The notes under the pieces are model-generated. The model made no database searches. It saw nothing but the letters and a program-made list of their open reading frames with translations, and was not told where the DNA came from. Positions 8,986 through 16,049 of a DNA stretch of 48,159 nt are shown one piece after another. The number at the start of each line of letters is the position of its first letter. The first letter of the stretch is position 1. Source of the stretch: Candidatus Latescibacterota bacterium (GTDB lineage: Bacteria > JAAXHH01 > JACQVL01); contig JACQVL010000080.1 of NCBI GenBank assembly GCA_016209865.1, forward strand, positions 1 to 48,159. Reading direction: 5' to 3'. A program made the position numbers and the translations under genes.

Positions 8986-9467
8986 GACCCAAACACCTCC
9001 CTTTTCTCCTTATCTTCCAGGACGGTCACGCTAAACCGCTGGATGTTGCCTAAGTACATCTCATCCAGGATGTCCACCATCTGACTGTACGGACTCTTCC
9101 GGTCGATCTTGACGAGGGTGACCAGGCGCTCGTTGAGTTTGTTTTTCTCGATGAGGAGTTTCTGGATCCCCGCCATCTCGATCAGTTGGGGGGTGGCTTT
9201 CCCGATGCTCCAGTACATCCGGCCGTCTTCGAGCATCCGGAGGGTCAGGACGTTCGATTCCGCGATCTCCACCTTGGTCTTGCTCGGCGGGATGTTGATC
9301 TCGATCGTCTGCGGCGCACGGAAGACGGTCGTCACCATGAAGAAGATCAGCAAGAGGAACGCGATATCGACCATCGGCGTCATGTCGATCTTGATCCCGA
9401 TGCGTTTCGGTTTCTTCTTGGCGGCTTTCTGATGACCACGTGGGGCCCCTGTTTCAACGGCTGCCAT
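8982..9467 (-). CDS. exbD: ExbD/TolR-family biopolymer transport protein (second copy)
   Basis: This 161-residue protein has a lysine-rich cytoplasmic tail, then the ExbD signature DMTPMVDIAFLLLIFFM at about 28-44. The aspartate in MVD is the proton-relaying residue in the single transmembrane helix. The rest is a periplasmic domain, ending ...TVLEDKEKREVFGS. It works with ExbB as the motor that energises TonB. It overlaps tonB by 4 bp and starts 6 bp after another exbD, so the operon encodes two non-identical ExbD subunits. Paired exbD genes are usual in Bacteroidetes/FCB-type exb operons. Its N-terminal extension before the helix is about 15 residues longer than in its neighbour. Confidence 0.93.
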   Translation of the reverse strand: MAAVETGAPRGHQKAAKKKPKRIGIKIDMTPMVDIAFLLLIFFMVTTVFRAPQTIEINIPPSKTKVEIAESNVLTLRMLEDGRMYWSIGKATPQLIEMAGIQKLLIEKNKLNERLVTLVKIDRKSPYSQMVDILDEMYLGNIQRFSVTVLEDKEKREVFGS

Positions 9468-9473
9468 CCTGAC

Positions 9474-9959
9474 TCACCTCCTCGCAAGACTCGACATGGT
9501 CTGTGTTGTTGGGGCCGCTGAGGTCTTCTTGGGCCCTCGACTGTCCTCTTCAAGTATGGTGACGAGGTTGAACCGGGTATTCCCCGTCTGCTGCAAGATG
9601 TCCATGATATCGTTGACGGTCCCGAAATCGGCGTCTTTGTCCGCTTTAATGGCGATGCGCAGCTTCGGGTTGCGGATGCGGGCGTCGACGATCGCCTTTT
9701 CCAGCTCGGCCAGCCCGATTTCCGCCTCCGGCTGCTGTCCGATCTTCCAGAGGATAGCATTCTCATCCGACACCGACAGGATCAGCACGTCCGATTCCGG
9801 CAGCTTGACGTTGTGGTGGGACGACGGCAGGGCGATGGGAATCGTCTCGGGCGCCTTGAATTGCGTGGTACTCATGAAGAAGATGAGCAGCAGGAAGGCG
9901 ACGTCGACCATCGGCGTCATGTCGATCTTGATCCCTATGCGTGGTTTCTTCTTGACCAT
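9474..9959 (-). CDS. exbD: ExbD/TolR-family biopolymer transport protein (first copy)
   Basis: This 161-residue ExbD homologue has a short KKKPRIG head, the DMTPMVDVAFLLLIFFM transmembrane signature at about 13-29 with the functional aspartate, and a periplasmic domain of about 110 residues. It lies directly after exbB (18-bp gap, with GGAGGGGC-type Shine-Dalgarno sequence) and 6 bp before the second exbD. The two ExbD proteins share the helix and the general layout but differ in the periplasmic part. They therefore probably have distinct roles in one motor or serve two complexes. The C-terminal tail (KKTSAAPTTQTMSS) looks disordered. Confidence 0.93.
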   Translation of the reverse strand: MVKKKPRIGIKIDMTPMVDVAFLLLIFFMSTTQFKAPETIPIALPSSHHNVKLPESDVLILSVSDENAILWKIGQQPEAEIGLAELEKAIVDARIRNPKLRIAIKADKDADFGTVNDIMDILQQTGNTRFNLVTILEEDSRGPKKTSAAPTTQTMSSLARR

Positions 9960-9977
9960 GAAGCCCCTCCCGTCACA

Positions 9978-10700
9978 CTATGCGGCCCGGCCAGTCAACA
10001 TCGCGATCATTTCCTGCGAGATCTCGTCGATCTGGTAGGTAAAGGTATCCACTCTATTCACGAAGTAGTTGTACGCCACGATGCCCACGATGGCGGCGAA
10101 CAACCCCCCGGCGGTGTTGATGAGCGCTTCCGAAATCCCGATCGCCAACTGGATGGCGTCTGGCGCTCCCCCCGCTTTCCCCATCGCCGCGAACGAACGG
10201 ATCATCCCGATCGTCGTCCCCAACAGTCCAACCATCGTGGCAATCGACGCGATTGTCGACAGGGCGATCAGGTTGCGTTCGAGGAGGGGCATTTCCAAGG
10301 CATTGGCTTCGTCGATCGCCCGCCGGACTTCCGCGATCTGCCGATCGCTCGTCAGGTTTTCCTTCGACACCTGCTGGAAGCGCTCGATCCCAGACCTGAG
10401 AACATTGGCCAACGTGCCACGTTGGGCATTGCACAAGGCAATCGTCCGGTCGAGATCACTCCGACGGATCGCGTCCATCGTCTCTTTCAGGAACACAACG
10501 GAGGAACGTTTCCCCCTCGCTTTCCGCAGGGTCAAGGCGCGTTCGATGATGAACGTAATGTTCATGATCGAGATGGTGATCAGCACCACGACGAGCGGAC
10601 CTCCCTTCTGGATGTATTCAGGGAGCAGGTACAGGTAAATCGCCGTCGACACGATGATGGCGAGCACGAAAATGATCGAGATGAACAACCCTGGGCGCAT
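9978..10700 (-). CDS. exbB: MotA/TolQ/ExbB proton channel family protein
   Basis: This is the proton-channel subunit of the ExbB/ExbD/TonB motor, 240 residues from the ATG at 10700. AGGAGG lies 9 bp before that ATG, whereas the TTG two codons earlier is too close. It has an N-terminal helix pair (about 5-28 and 36-55), a cytoplasmic loop, and the conserved C-terminal MotA/TolQ/ExbB region (about 140-225) with STIASIATMVGLLGTTIGMI, then LAIGISEALINTAGGLFAAI. It is the first gene of exbB-exbD-exbD-tonB. The upstream 237 bp contain a heptamer repeat pair and a tandem CGTACGAG. The genes beyond them (TPR, PstS-like) point the same way and may share the transcript. Confidence 0.94.
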   Translation of the reverse strand: MRPGLFISIIFVLAIIVSTAIYLYLLPEYIQKGGPLVVVLITISIMNITFIIERALTLRKARGKRSSVVFLKETMDAIRRSDLDRTIALCNAQRGTLANVLRSGIERFQQVSKENLTSDRQIAEVRRAIDEANALEMPLLERNLIALSTIASIATMVGLLGTTIGMIRSFAAMGKAGGAPDAIQLAIGISEALINTAGGLFAAIVGIVAYNYFVNRVDTFTYQIDEISQEMIAMLTGRAA

Positions 10701-10736
10701 GACCAAGTTCCTCCTGACGAGAACGTCTCATCGATT

Positions 10737-10752
10737 CGTACGAGCGTACGAG
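10737..10752. promoter_or_regulatory. tandem 8-bp direct repeat CGTACGAG upstream of exbB
   Basis: Two exact copies of CGTACGAG, each containing the palindrome CGTACG, lie 37 bp before the exbB start. A spaced pair of palindromic half-sites suits a dimeric regulator. I could not find a good promoter next to it, so this is only a candidate operator. Confidence 0.3.
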
Positions 10753-10832
10753 AAAAGCGCACTTTTTAAGAGCAGGACAGACCGACATCACTCTACGACA
10801 CGGACTCTGCTGACGGGCATCACCACCTTATG

Positions 10833-10936
10833 ATTTTGGATTGTGGATTTTAGATTTTGGATTAGTCAGCCGACACCGGAGCACAGCGAACCCCTGTGTT
10901 CATCAATCCAAAATCCACAATCTAAAATCCAAAATT
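10833..10936. repeat. inverted pair of heptamer arrays, unit ATTTTGG
   Basis: The left arm (10833-10863) reads four units: ATTTTGG, ATTGTGG, ATTTTAG, ATTTTGG. The right arm (10905-10936) holds the reverse complement of each unit in the same left-to-right order. The two inner units therefore mismatch when the arms fold. The right arm begins one base past the TPR gene's TGA. The 41 bp between the arms and the stretch 10764-10832 show nothing else I recognise. Confidence 0.9.
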
Positions 10937-10937
10937 G

Positions 10938-12896
10938 TCAGTTGTCTTTATCCGCCTTCGCGGCGGCTTCGTTCAACTGCTGCAGTCCTCGTTTGGCGTC
11001 CACGTTATTCGGGTCGAGCTTGAGCACCTCGCGGAACTCCTCGCGGGCTTTGTCCAGTTGGCCGGAGTTGGCGTAGCCCTGGGCGAGCAACAGATGGGTA
11101 AACATGTGTCCCGGCCTGGCTTTGATCGACCGCTGGAGCAGGACGACGCCCTCCGTATACCGTTTCTCGACGAGCAGGATGTTGCCGAGGCCGGTCAGGG
11201 CATCCGGGTGCTCCGCGTCGATTTTTAAGATCTCCTCATATTCTTTTTTAGCCTCAACCATTTTATTCATCTGGAGGTACGTACTGGCCAGGAAAGTTCT
11301 GGATTGGATGTTCTCCGGTTTGATCTGGATCGCCTTTTGAAAGGTGCTGATAGCAAGGGGAAAATCTTTCTTCAGCATGGCGCAGAGGCCGAGGTTGAGG
11401 TACGCCGGGATGGACAACGTATCGATCTCTACTTTCCGCTGCAGGAAGGCGATCGCCTCGTCGTACCGCCGTTCTTTGGCGTCGCGTTCGCGTTGTAAAT
11501 TGTACAGCTCAACCCCAAGCGTAAAGTACACCCCGCTGAGTTTCGGGTTTTTCACCACGACCGGGTCGAGCGACTGCCGCACCGCTGTGACGGCATCCGC
11601 GTACAGCCCGCGGCGGATGTAGCATCGGCCCAACAATTCATACTGGTTGGCGTCGTCTGGCTGGAGCGCGATGGCTTTCTGGAGGTAAGGGAGCGTCTCC
11701 TCGTACCGGCCCTGTTGGAAGAAGACGGCGGCAAGCTGGATGTACGGCCTCACCGAGGTCGAGTCGATGGAGAGGGCTTTCTGGAGGTTCTTGACGGCCA
11801 TGACCGTGTCCGCCACGCCCGCCTGCGACTGTGTCCAGCCCAATTTGTACAACAACTCCGCGTTGTTGGGATCGAGGTCAACGGCATGCTGATACGCCAC
11901 GGCCGCCTTCGGGTACTCCCCCTTGGCGAGCAGCCCATCCCCTAACCCCTCCTGACTCTCCAACGATTTCGGGTTGAGGGAGGCCGCTTTCTCGAAGTAC
12001 GGGACGGAGTCGGACAGGCGCCGTGTCTTATTCAGTGCCTGGGCCAGGTAGAGGTTGGATTCAAAGTGGTTGGGTTGCAGCTCAGTGCTTTTCATCAGGG
12101 GACCGACGGCGTTCGCGTACTGCTTCGCTATCCAGTAGATGTACCCGAGCTGATACCAGGCATCCGTGGAGTTAGGGTTGAGCGTCGTGGCTTTGCGGTA
12201 CGCCTCGACGGCCTCTTCAAACCGCCGACTCTCGAAGTGCAATAGCCCGATCTGGTAGTGGACCGTCGCCGCGTTGGGGGAATTCGGGTCTAATTCCAGG
12301 GCTTTATTGTATTCATTAATCGCCAGGTCCCAGACTTTACGCTTGGCGTAGGCATCGCCGAGGCCGGTATGAAAGAGAGCGGTCTTCGGGTCTTTTGTGG
12401 TCGCCTTGCTCAACAGGACGACCGCTTCAGTCAACGAATCCTGCGCCATCTTGACGAGACCCTGACCGTAGAGGAACCGGGGCTGTCCCTTCGAGGCCGC
12501 ACCCCCCTTTTCGAACGTATCCAGGGCCGCATCGTATTGTTTCTTGTCTAAGAAGAGGAGACCTGACTCGTAGAGGGCATCGGGATACTTCGATTTGATC
12601 TTGACGGCCTCCTGCAGCTCCGCCAACGCTTCGTTTTTCTGACCTTTTCCTTTGAGCGCGAGCCCTAAGTAATAGTGCGCTTCCTCGGATTTCGGGTTCT
12701 TCTCCAGGACGGCCCGGAGAGCCGGAATCGCTTTATCATACTCTTTGTTCGCAATCGCCGTCTTGGCAGCCGCCAGACCTTCTTGCGCGAAGCCGGGTCG
12801 AACCCATCCCGCCATCATCATCCCAAGCCCGAACACCGCCACGAGCGCTATCCGATCCAGGCCAGTCCGGTGCGTCGGCACGCACGGTTGTCTCAT
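10938..12896 (-). CDS. exported tetratricopeptide repeat protein
   Basis: This is a 652-residue protein with a signal peptide (about 1-38, ending PGFAQ) followed by some 15-17 tetratricopeptide repeats covering nearly the whole mature chain. Repeats show the usual A-x-x-x-Y/L ... P motifs (AEAHYYLGLALKGKGQ, DAWYQLGYIYWIAKQYANAV, ALTGLGNILLVEKRYTEGVV). ATG 12896 is preferred to the ATG two codons earlier because GGAGG then stands 7 bp away. It is probably a periplasmic scaffold. It lies 16 bp after a PstS-like gene and upstream of exbB-exbD-exbD-tonB; this PstS/TPR/Exb grouping recurs in Bacteroidetes-type genomes. Its binding partners are unknown. Confidence 0.9.
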   Translation of the reverse strand: MRQPCVPTHRTGLDRIALVAVFGLGMMMAGWVRPGFAQEGLAAAKTAIANKEYDKAIPALRAVLEKNPKSEEAHYYLGLALKGKGQKNEALAELQEAVKIKSKYPDALYESGLLFLDKKQYDAALDTFEKGGAASKGQPRFLYGQGLVKMAQDSLTEAVVLLSKATTKDPKTALFHTGLGDAYAKRKVWDLAINEYNKALELDPNSPNAATVHYQIGLLHFESRRFEEAVEAYRKATTLNPNSTDAWYQLGYIYWIAKQYANAVGPLMKSTELQPNHFESNLYLAQALNKTRRLSDSVPYFEKAASLNPKSLESQEGLGDGLLAKGEYPKAAVAYQHAVDLDPNNAELLYKLGWTQSQAGVADTVMAVKNLQKALSIDSTSVRPYIQLAAVFFQQGRYEETLPYLQKAIALQPDDANQYELLGRCYIRRGLYADAVTAVRQSLDPVVVKNPKLSGVYFTLGVELYNLQRERDAKERRYDEAIAFLQRKVEIDTLSIPAYLNLGLCAMLKKDFPLAISTFQKAIQIKPENIQSRTFLASTYLQMNKMVEAKKEYEEILKIDAEHPDALTGLGNILLVEKRYTEGVVLLQRSIKARPGHMFTHLLLAQGYANSGQLDKAREEFREVLKLDPNNVDAKRGLQQLNEAAAKADKDN

Positions 12897-12912
12897 GGTC
12901 ATTCCTCCGATC

Positions 12913-13794
12913 TCATTTCATTTGAACGATCCGAACGGGCATCGTCGCGGGGACCAGCCCTTCTGAGACGGCGAGCCGCTGGCCTTGCGCACTCGCCATG
13001 AACGTCACGAACCCCGCGACCAGGTCGATCTTCTCCCCGAACGAGCACAGGATGAGCGGGCGGCGCAGTGGATAACTCTGATCGTAGATCGACTGCTGGG
13101 AAGGGACGACAAACGCCCCGCCCTCCTTCTCCGCGACGGCAATCGCTTTGATGTTGCCCTGCTGGACCCAGGCCATGCCGGCACAGCCGATCGCGCCAGG
13201 CTCCTGGGCGACGACCGCGACGAGCTGGCGAGCGGTGCTGCACGCCCGTGCCGTCGCTCCGTACCCTTTCTCGTGCAGCACACGCTGCTGAAACAGCTCG
13301 TACGTGCCAGAATTCCGGTCGCGGATGAGCGGGATGATCGGGCGATCCGGTCCTCCGACCTCCCGCCAGTCGTGAATCGCGCCGGTGAATATCCCTTCCA
13401 GTTGCTCGAAGGTGAGTTGCTCAACCGGGTTCTCGCCGTTGACGATCACCGCGATGGCATCGAACGCGACCTTCTGCGTCACCAGTCGCTGCCGGCCGCT
13501 GTTGACGACGGTCGATTCAGCCGCGTTCAGGTCACGCGCCATGACCGCCAGCCGGGACTTCCCGTTGACCAGGTCGACGAGCGCCTCACGGGAAGTCGTC
13601 GTGTCCACGTCGATCGTCGCCTTCTCGTACAGGGTCGTAAAGGCCACGGCACATCGGTTGAGGTACGGAATCGCGCTCTCCGCACACGACACCACAAGAT
13701 GTCCGCTCGTCGCCGTCTCGCGCGTCTCCTGGTCGGCGCAACTCCACGTGGTCACGAGGACGACCACTCCGGCCATCAGCTCGACCATCCGCAT
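12913..13794 (-). CDS. PstS-like phosphate-binding lipoprotein
   Basis: This is a 293-residue periplasmic binding protein of the PstS type. A hydrophobic N-terminus ends at Cys19 (TTWSCADQ); the lipobox is loose, so lipid attachment is probable but not certain. The fold is recognised from the paired segments FDAIAVIVNGENPVEQLTFEQ and IFTGAIHDWREVGGPD, then the phosphate-loop-like IPLIRDRNSGTYELFQQRV. No pstCAB genes are nearby. PstS-like proteins in exb/tonB clusters are common in FCB-type bacteria, and their ligand is not settled. It starts 2 bp after the upstream small membrane protein gene and is followed by the TPR gene. Confidence 0.88.
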   Translation of the reverse strand: MRMVELMAGVVVLVTTWSCADQETRETATSGHLVVSCAESAIPYLNRCAVAFTTLYEKATIDVDTTTSREALVDLVNGKSRLAVMARDLNAAESTVVNSGRQRLVTQKVAFDAIAVIVNGENPVEQLTFEQLEGIFTGAIHDWREVGGPDRPIIPLIRDRNSGTYELFQQRVLHEKGYGATARACSTARQLVAVVAQEPGAIGCAGMAWVQQGNIKAIAVAEKEGGAFVVPSQQSIYDQSYPLRRPLILCSFGEKIDLVAGFVTFMASAQGQRLAVSEGLVPATMPVRIVQMK

Positions 13795-13796
13795 GG

Positions 13797-14012
13797 CTAC
13801 GCATCATCCTCTGCTCGTCTGGCCGCGAAGCGCACGGACACAAAACGAAAGACCCCGTACAAGATCAGGACCACCCCGAATAACGACCGGAGCCGGGTTC
13901 CACCCACAAAGTCGGGTCCGAGAAGGCCGACCACCATCAACACACCTGCGATCGACAGAATCCCGGCCATCGTATAGCCGAAGACTTGACTGAACGAACC
14001 GGGCCGGTTCAT
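13797..14012 (-). CDS. small two-helix membrane protein
   Basis: A 71-residue protein starts at ATG 14012, with GGAAGGGG upstream. The frame is open further, to a GTG at 14129, but that extension is not protein-like. Two hydrophobic helices (about 11-30, GYTMAGILSIAGVLMVVGLL, and about 40-58, SLFGVVLILYGVFRFVSVRF) are joined by a short loop, with a basic tail (AARRAEDDA). I do not recognise a family. It is the first gene after a good promoter at 14322-14349, 2 bp before the pstS-like gene. It is probably part of the envelope-energisation operon; its function is unknown. Confidence 0.75.
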   Translation of the reverse strand: MNRPGSFSQVFGYTMAGILSIAGVLMVVGLLGPDFVGGTRLRSLFGVVLILYGVFRFVSVRFAARRAEDDA

Positions 14013-14300
14013 CGCTCGTGCCCCTTCCAACCCTTCCGATCCATCACAGAGCAAAGCTATCCAGAGTCTCACAGGATGAGAGATCGCGACACAAGAGGAA
14101 AACCTTTGACCGAAGCCTTGGCGGCTCACAACCCTTTCACAGTACAGGCAGACGTGAATACGTAAAAAATGACACGTTCGTTTATCTTTCCTGAAAAATA
14201 AATAAACCTTTCCTCATACCTGCTGAGGGACGCAGACCTGAATGTTCTATAGAAATAATAGAGGCAATGCGGAGCGACAGGACGAATCTCAGGATTCCGT

Positions 14301-14318
14301 GTGTGCTGTACTGCACAC
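14301..14318. promoter_or_regulatory. 18-bp near-palindrome at the transcription start
   Basis: GTGTGCTGTACTGCACAC has arms GTGTGC and GCACAC and a GTAC core; only the bases flanking GTAC break the symmetry. It begins 3 bp downstream of the -10 box on the minus strand, so it covers the expected start site. That position suits a repressor operator. No specific regulator is recognised. Confidence 0.5.
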
Positions 14319-14321
14319 CAC

Positions 14322-14349
14322 ATATTATGCATTCAGACCATCTTGTCAA
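14322..14349 (-). promoter_or_regulatory. sigma-70 type promoter of the small protein-pstS-TPR(-exb) genes
   Basis: On the minus strand, TTGACA (14344-14349), a 16-bp spacer and TAATAT (14322-14327) form a strong housekeeping promoter. It lies in the only AT-rich gap upstream of seven or eight genes that run the same way. Confidence 0.7.
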
Positions 14350-14393
14350 GAAAAAAAGGAACGATCGCAGAATCGACGCGAGGCATTGCACCT

Positions 14394-16049
14394 CTACTGC
14401 GCACGATACAACCGGACGTGCGTCATATGATTCCACCAGAACGGAGAATAGCCTTGCTTGTTCTTGACAAACCCCTTCACCCACGGCTTGCGGATCTGGG
14501 CGAGGACGGTCTGGTACAGAAACACCCCGCCGGCGTCCGTGGCCAGGGTCTTCTCCGCCTCGTCGTACAACTGCATCCGCTTCGCCGGGTTCATCTCAAA
14601 GTCCGCCGTGTCGACGAGTCGGTCGAACGCCGGGTTCGTCCAGTCATGCCGGCCATGGCCAGACGGTTGCGAGTGCCAGACCATGGCCAACAGGTTGTGC
14701 GGGTCCGGGTAGTCCGACTGGAACGCGCCCAGCCCCACCGGGATGGTGTGCTGGTAGAGGTTGGTCATGTAGACGGTGGTTTCCTGGGGCTGCAGGTCGA
14801 CCGTGATCCCCAGGTGCTCCTTCAACATCCCCTGGATCGCCTGTCCGATGCCGCGCAGCGCCGCGTCGTTGCCGTTCAGCCAGAACGCCACGCGCGGAAA
14901 CCCGCGGCCCCCCGGATACCCCGCTTCCGCCAGCAGCCTGCGGGCCAGCGGGGGATCGTACGCCTGGATCGATTTGTACTTGTCCCCGACGTAGCCGGGG
15001 AACCCGGGCGGCAGCATCGTGTACGCCGGGATGGCCAGTCCTTTCCTGACGACGGTGCAGAGGATATCCCGGTTGATCGCATGGCCGATCGCCTGGCGGA
15101 CTTTCAGGACGTTGAACGGCGGCTTCTGCGTCCGGAAGAACAGGTACCAGGTCTGCGTGTGCGGCCAGGTCACCAGTTCATGCTTGAGCTTCGGGTCGGA
15201 TGTGATGTGCGGGAGGTCGAGCGGGCTGATGTCGTGTAACAGGTCGATCTCGTTATTCTCATACGGCAGGAGGCCGGTCCCGGTCGCCCCGAATTTGATG
15301 GTCACCTTCTCTAACGTGCCTTTGTACGGCCCGTTGTAATTCGGATCGAGCGCGAACACCATCTGCTGCTGGGGCGTCCACTCGACGAGCTTGTACGACG
15401 CGTTGCTGGCACACCGGCCCGGGGTGGCCCACTTCTTCCCGTACTTCTCGAATTGCCAGCGCGGAATCGGGGCCGCCGACAGGTAGGACGTCAGGTAGGG
15501 CAGGTACGGACACGGTTTCTCCGTCTGGATCACGAACGTCAGATCGTTGAGAGCTTTGACTCCGATCGCGTTCCGGTCTTTCAGCTTCCCCAAGTTGAAA
15601 TCGCGCGCGCCCTTGATCTCATAGAAAAGAAAGGCGTACACGTTGCCGATGGACGGCTCCAGGAGGGTCTTATACGTCCACTCGAAGTCGTGCGCGGTCA
15701 CCGGATGCCCGTCGCTCCACCGCGCCCCGCGCCGGAGATGGAACGTCCATGTCTTCCCGTCACGGGACGCTTCCCACCGTTCCGCCGCGCCGGGAATGAG
15801 GTTCTCGCTCTCATCCAGCAGGGTCAGCCGCTCGAACAGGTACTCCCCCCGCCCCGCCCCGTAGTTGTCCAACGTCGCGTCGAGGGTGCGCGGCTCCGGC
15901 CCCGTGTACATGATGCGAAGCACCTGCCGCTCCGGCGCTGCCGCGTCGGGCGGAAGCGGCTTGCCTAAACGATTCACCCGCGGGGACACGGCAGACACGG
16001 TCAGCGCACAGACGAAAACCCCGACCACGACGGTCATCATTCGCCGCAT
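14394..16049 (-). CDS. oligopeptide ABC transporter substrate-binding protein (SBP_bac_5)
   Basis: This 551-residue exported solute-binding protein is of the OppA/DppA family. The signal peptide covers about 1-21 (MTVVVGVFVCALTVSAVS). Family landmarks follow: TLDATLDNYGAGRGEYLFERL, then GKTWTFHLRRGARWSDGHPVTAHDFEWTYK, KVRQAIGHAINRDIL, and PDPHNLLAMVWHS near the C-terminus. It overlaps the end of the heparinase-like gene by 13 bp, so the two are translationally coupled. No permease or ATPase genes are adjacent. It may deliver peptides or oligosaccharide fragments to a transporter encoded elsewhere; family membership alone does not fix the ligand. It is the last gene of the ECF-sigma operon. 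Confidence 0.93.
   Translation of the reverse strand: MRRMMTVVVGVFVCALTVSAVSPRVNRLGKPLPPDAAAPERQVLRIMYTGPEPRTLDATLDNYGAGRGEYLFERLTLLDESENLIPGAAERWEASRDGKTWTFHLRRGARWSDGHPVTAHDFEWTYKTLLEPSIGNVYAFLFYEIKGARDFNLGKLKDRNAIGVKALNDLTFVIQTEKPCPYLPYLTSYLSAAPIPRWQFEKYGKKWATPGRCASNASYKLVEWTPQQQMVFALDPNYNGPYKGTLEKVTIKFGATGTGLLPYENNEIDLLHDISPLDLPHITSDPKLKHELVTWPHTQTWYLFFRTQKPPFNVLKVRQAIGHAINRDILCTVVRKGLAIPAYTMLPPGFPGYVGDKYKSIQAYDPPLARRLLAEAGYPGGRGFPRVAFWLNGNDAALRGIGQAIQGMLKEHLGITVDLQPQETTVYMTNLYQHTIPVGLGAFQSDYPDPHNLLAMVWHSQPSGHGRHDWTNPAFDRLVDTADFEMNPAKRMQLYDEAEKTLATDAGGVFLYQTVLAQIRKPWVKGFVKNKQGYSPFWWNHMTHVRLYRAQ

Larger units (their letters stand above)
14013..14393. other. 381-bp AT-rich intergenic region
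   Basis: This stretch is clearly more AT-rich than its surroundings and has no convincing gene. Open frames of 60-100 codons here have no protein-like composition. It holds the promoter (14322-14349) and a palindrome (14301-14318). The leader downstream of the promoter is about 300 bp and contains A/T runs around 14163-14215. A run of seven T (minus strand) at about 14351-14357 might end transcription from the oligopeptide-binding gene, but no strong stem precedes it. Confidence 0.6.

Noticed and set aside
14126-14484. Short minus-strand frames in the AT-rich gap
   Set aside because: They contain the promoter and operator region and lack protein-like composition.
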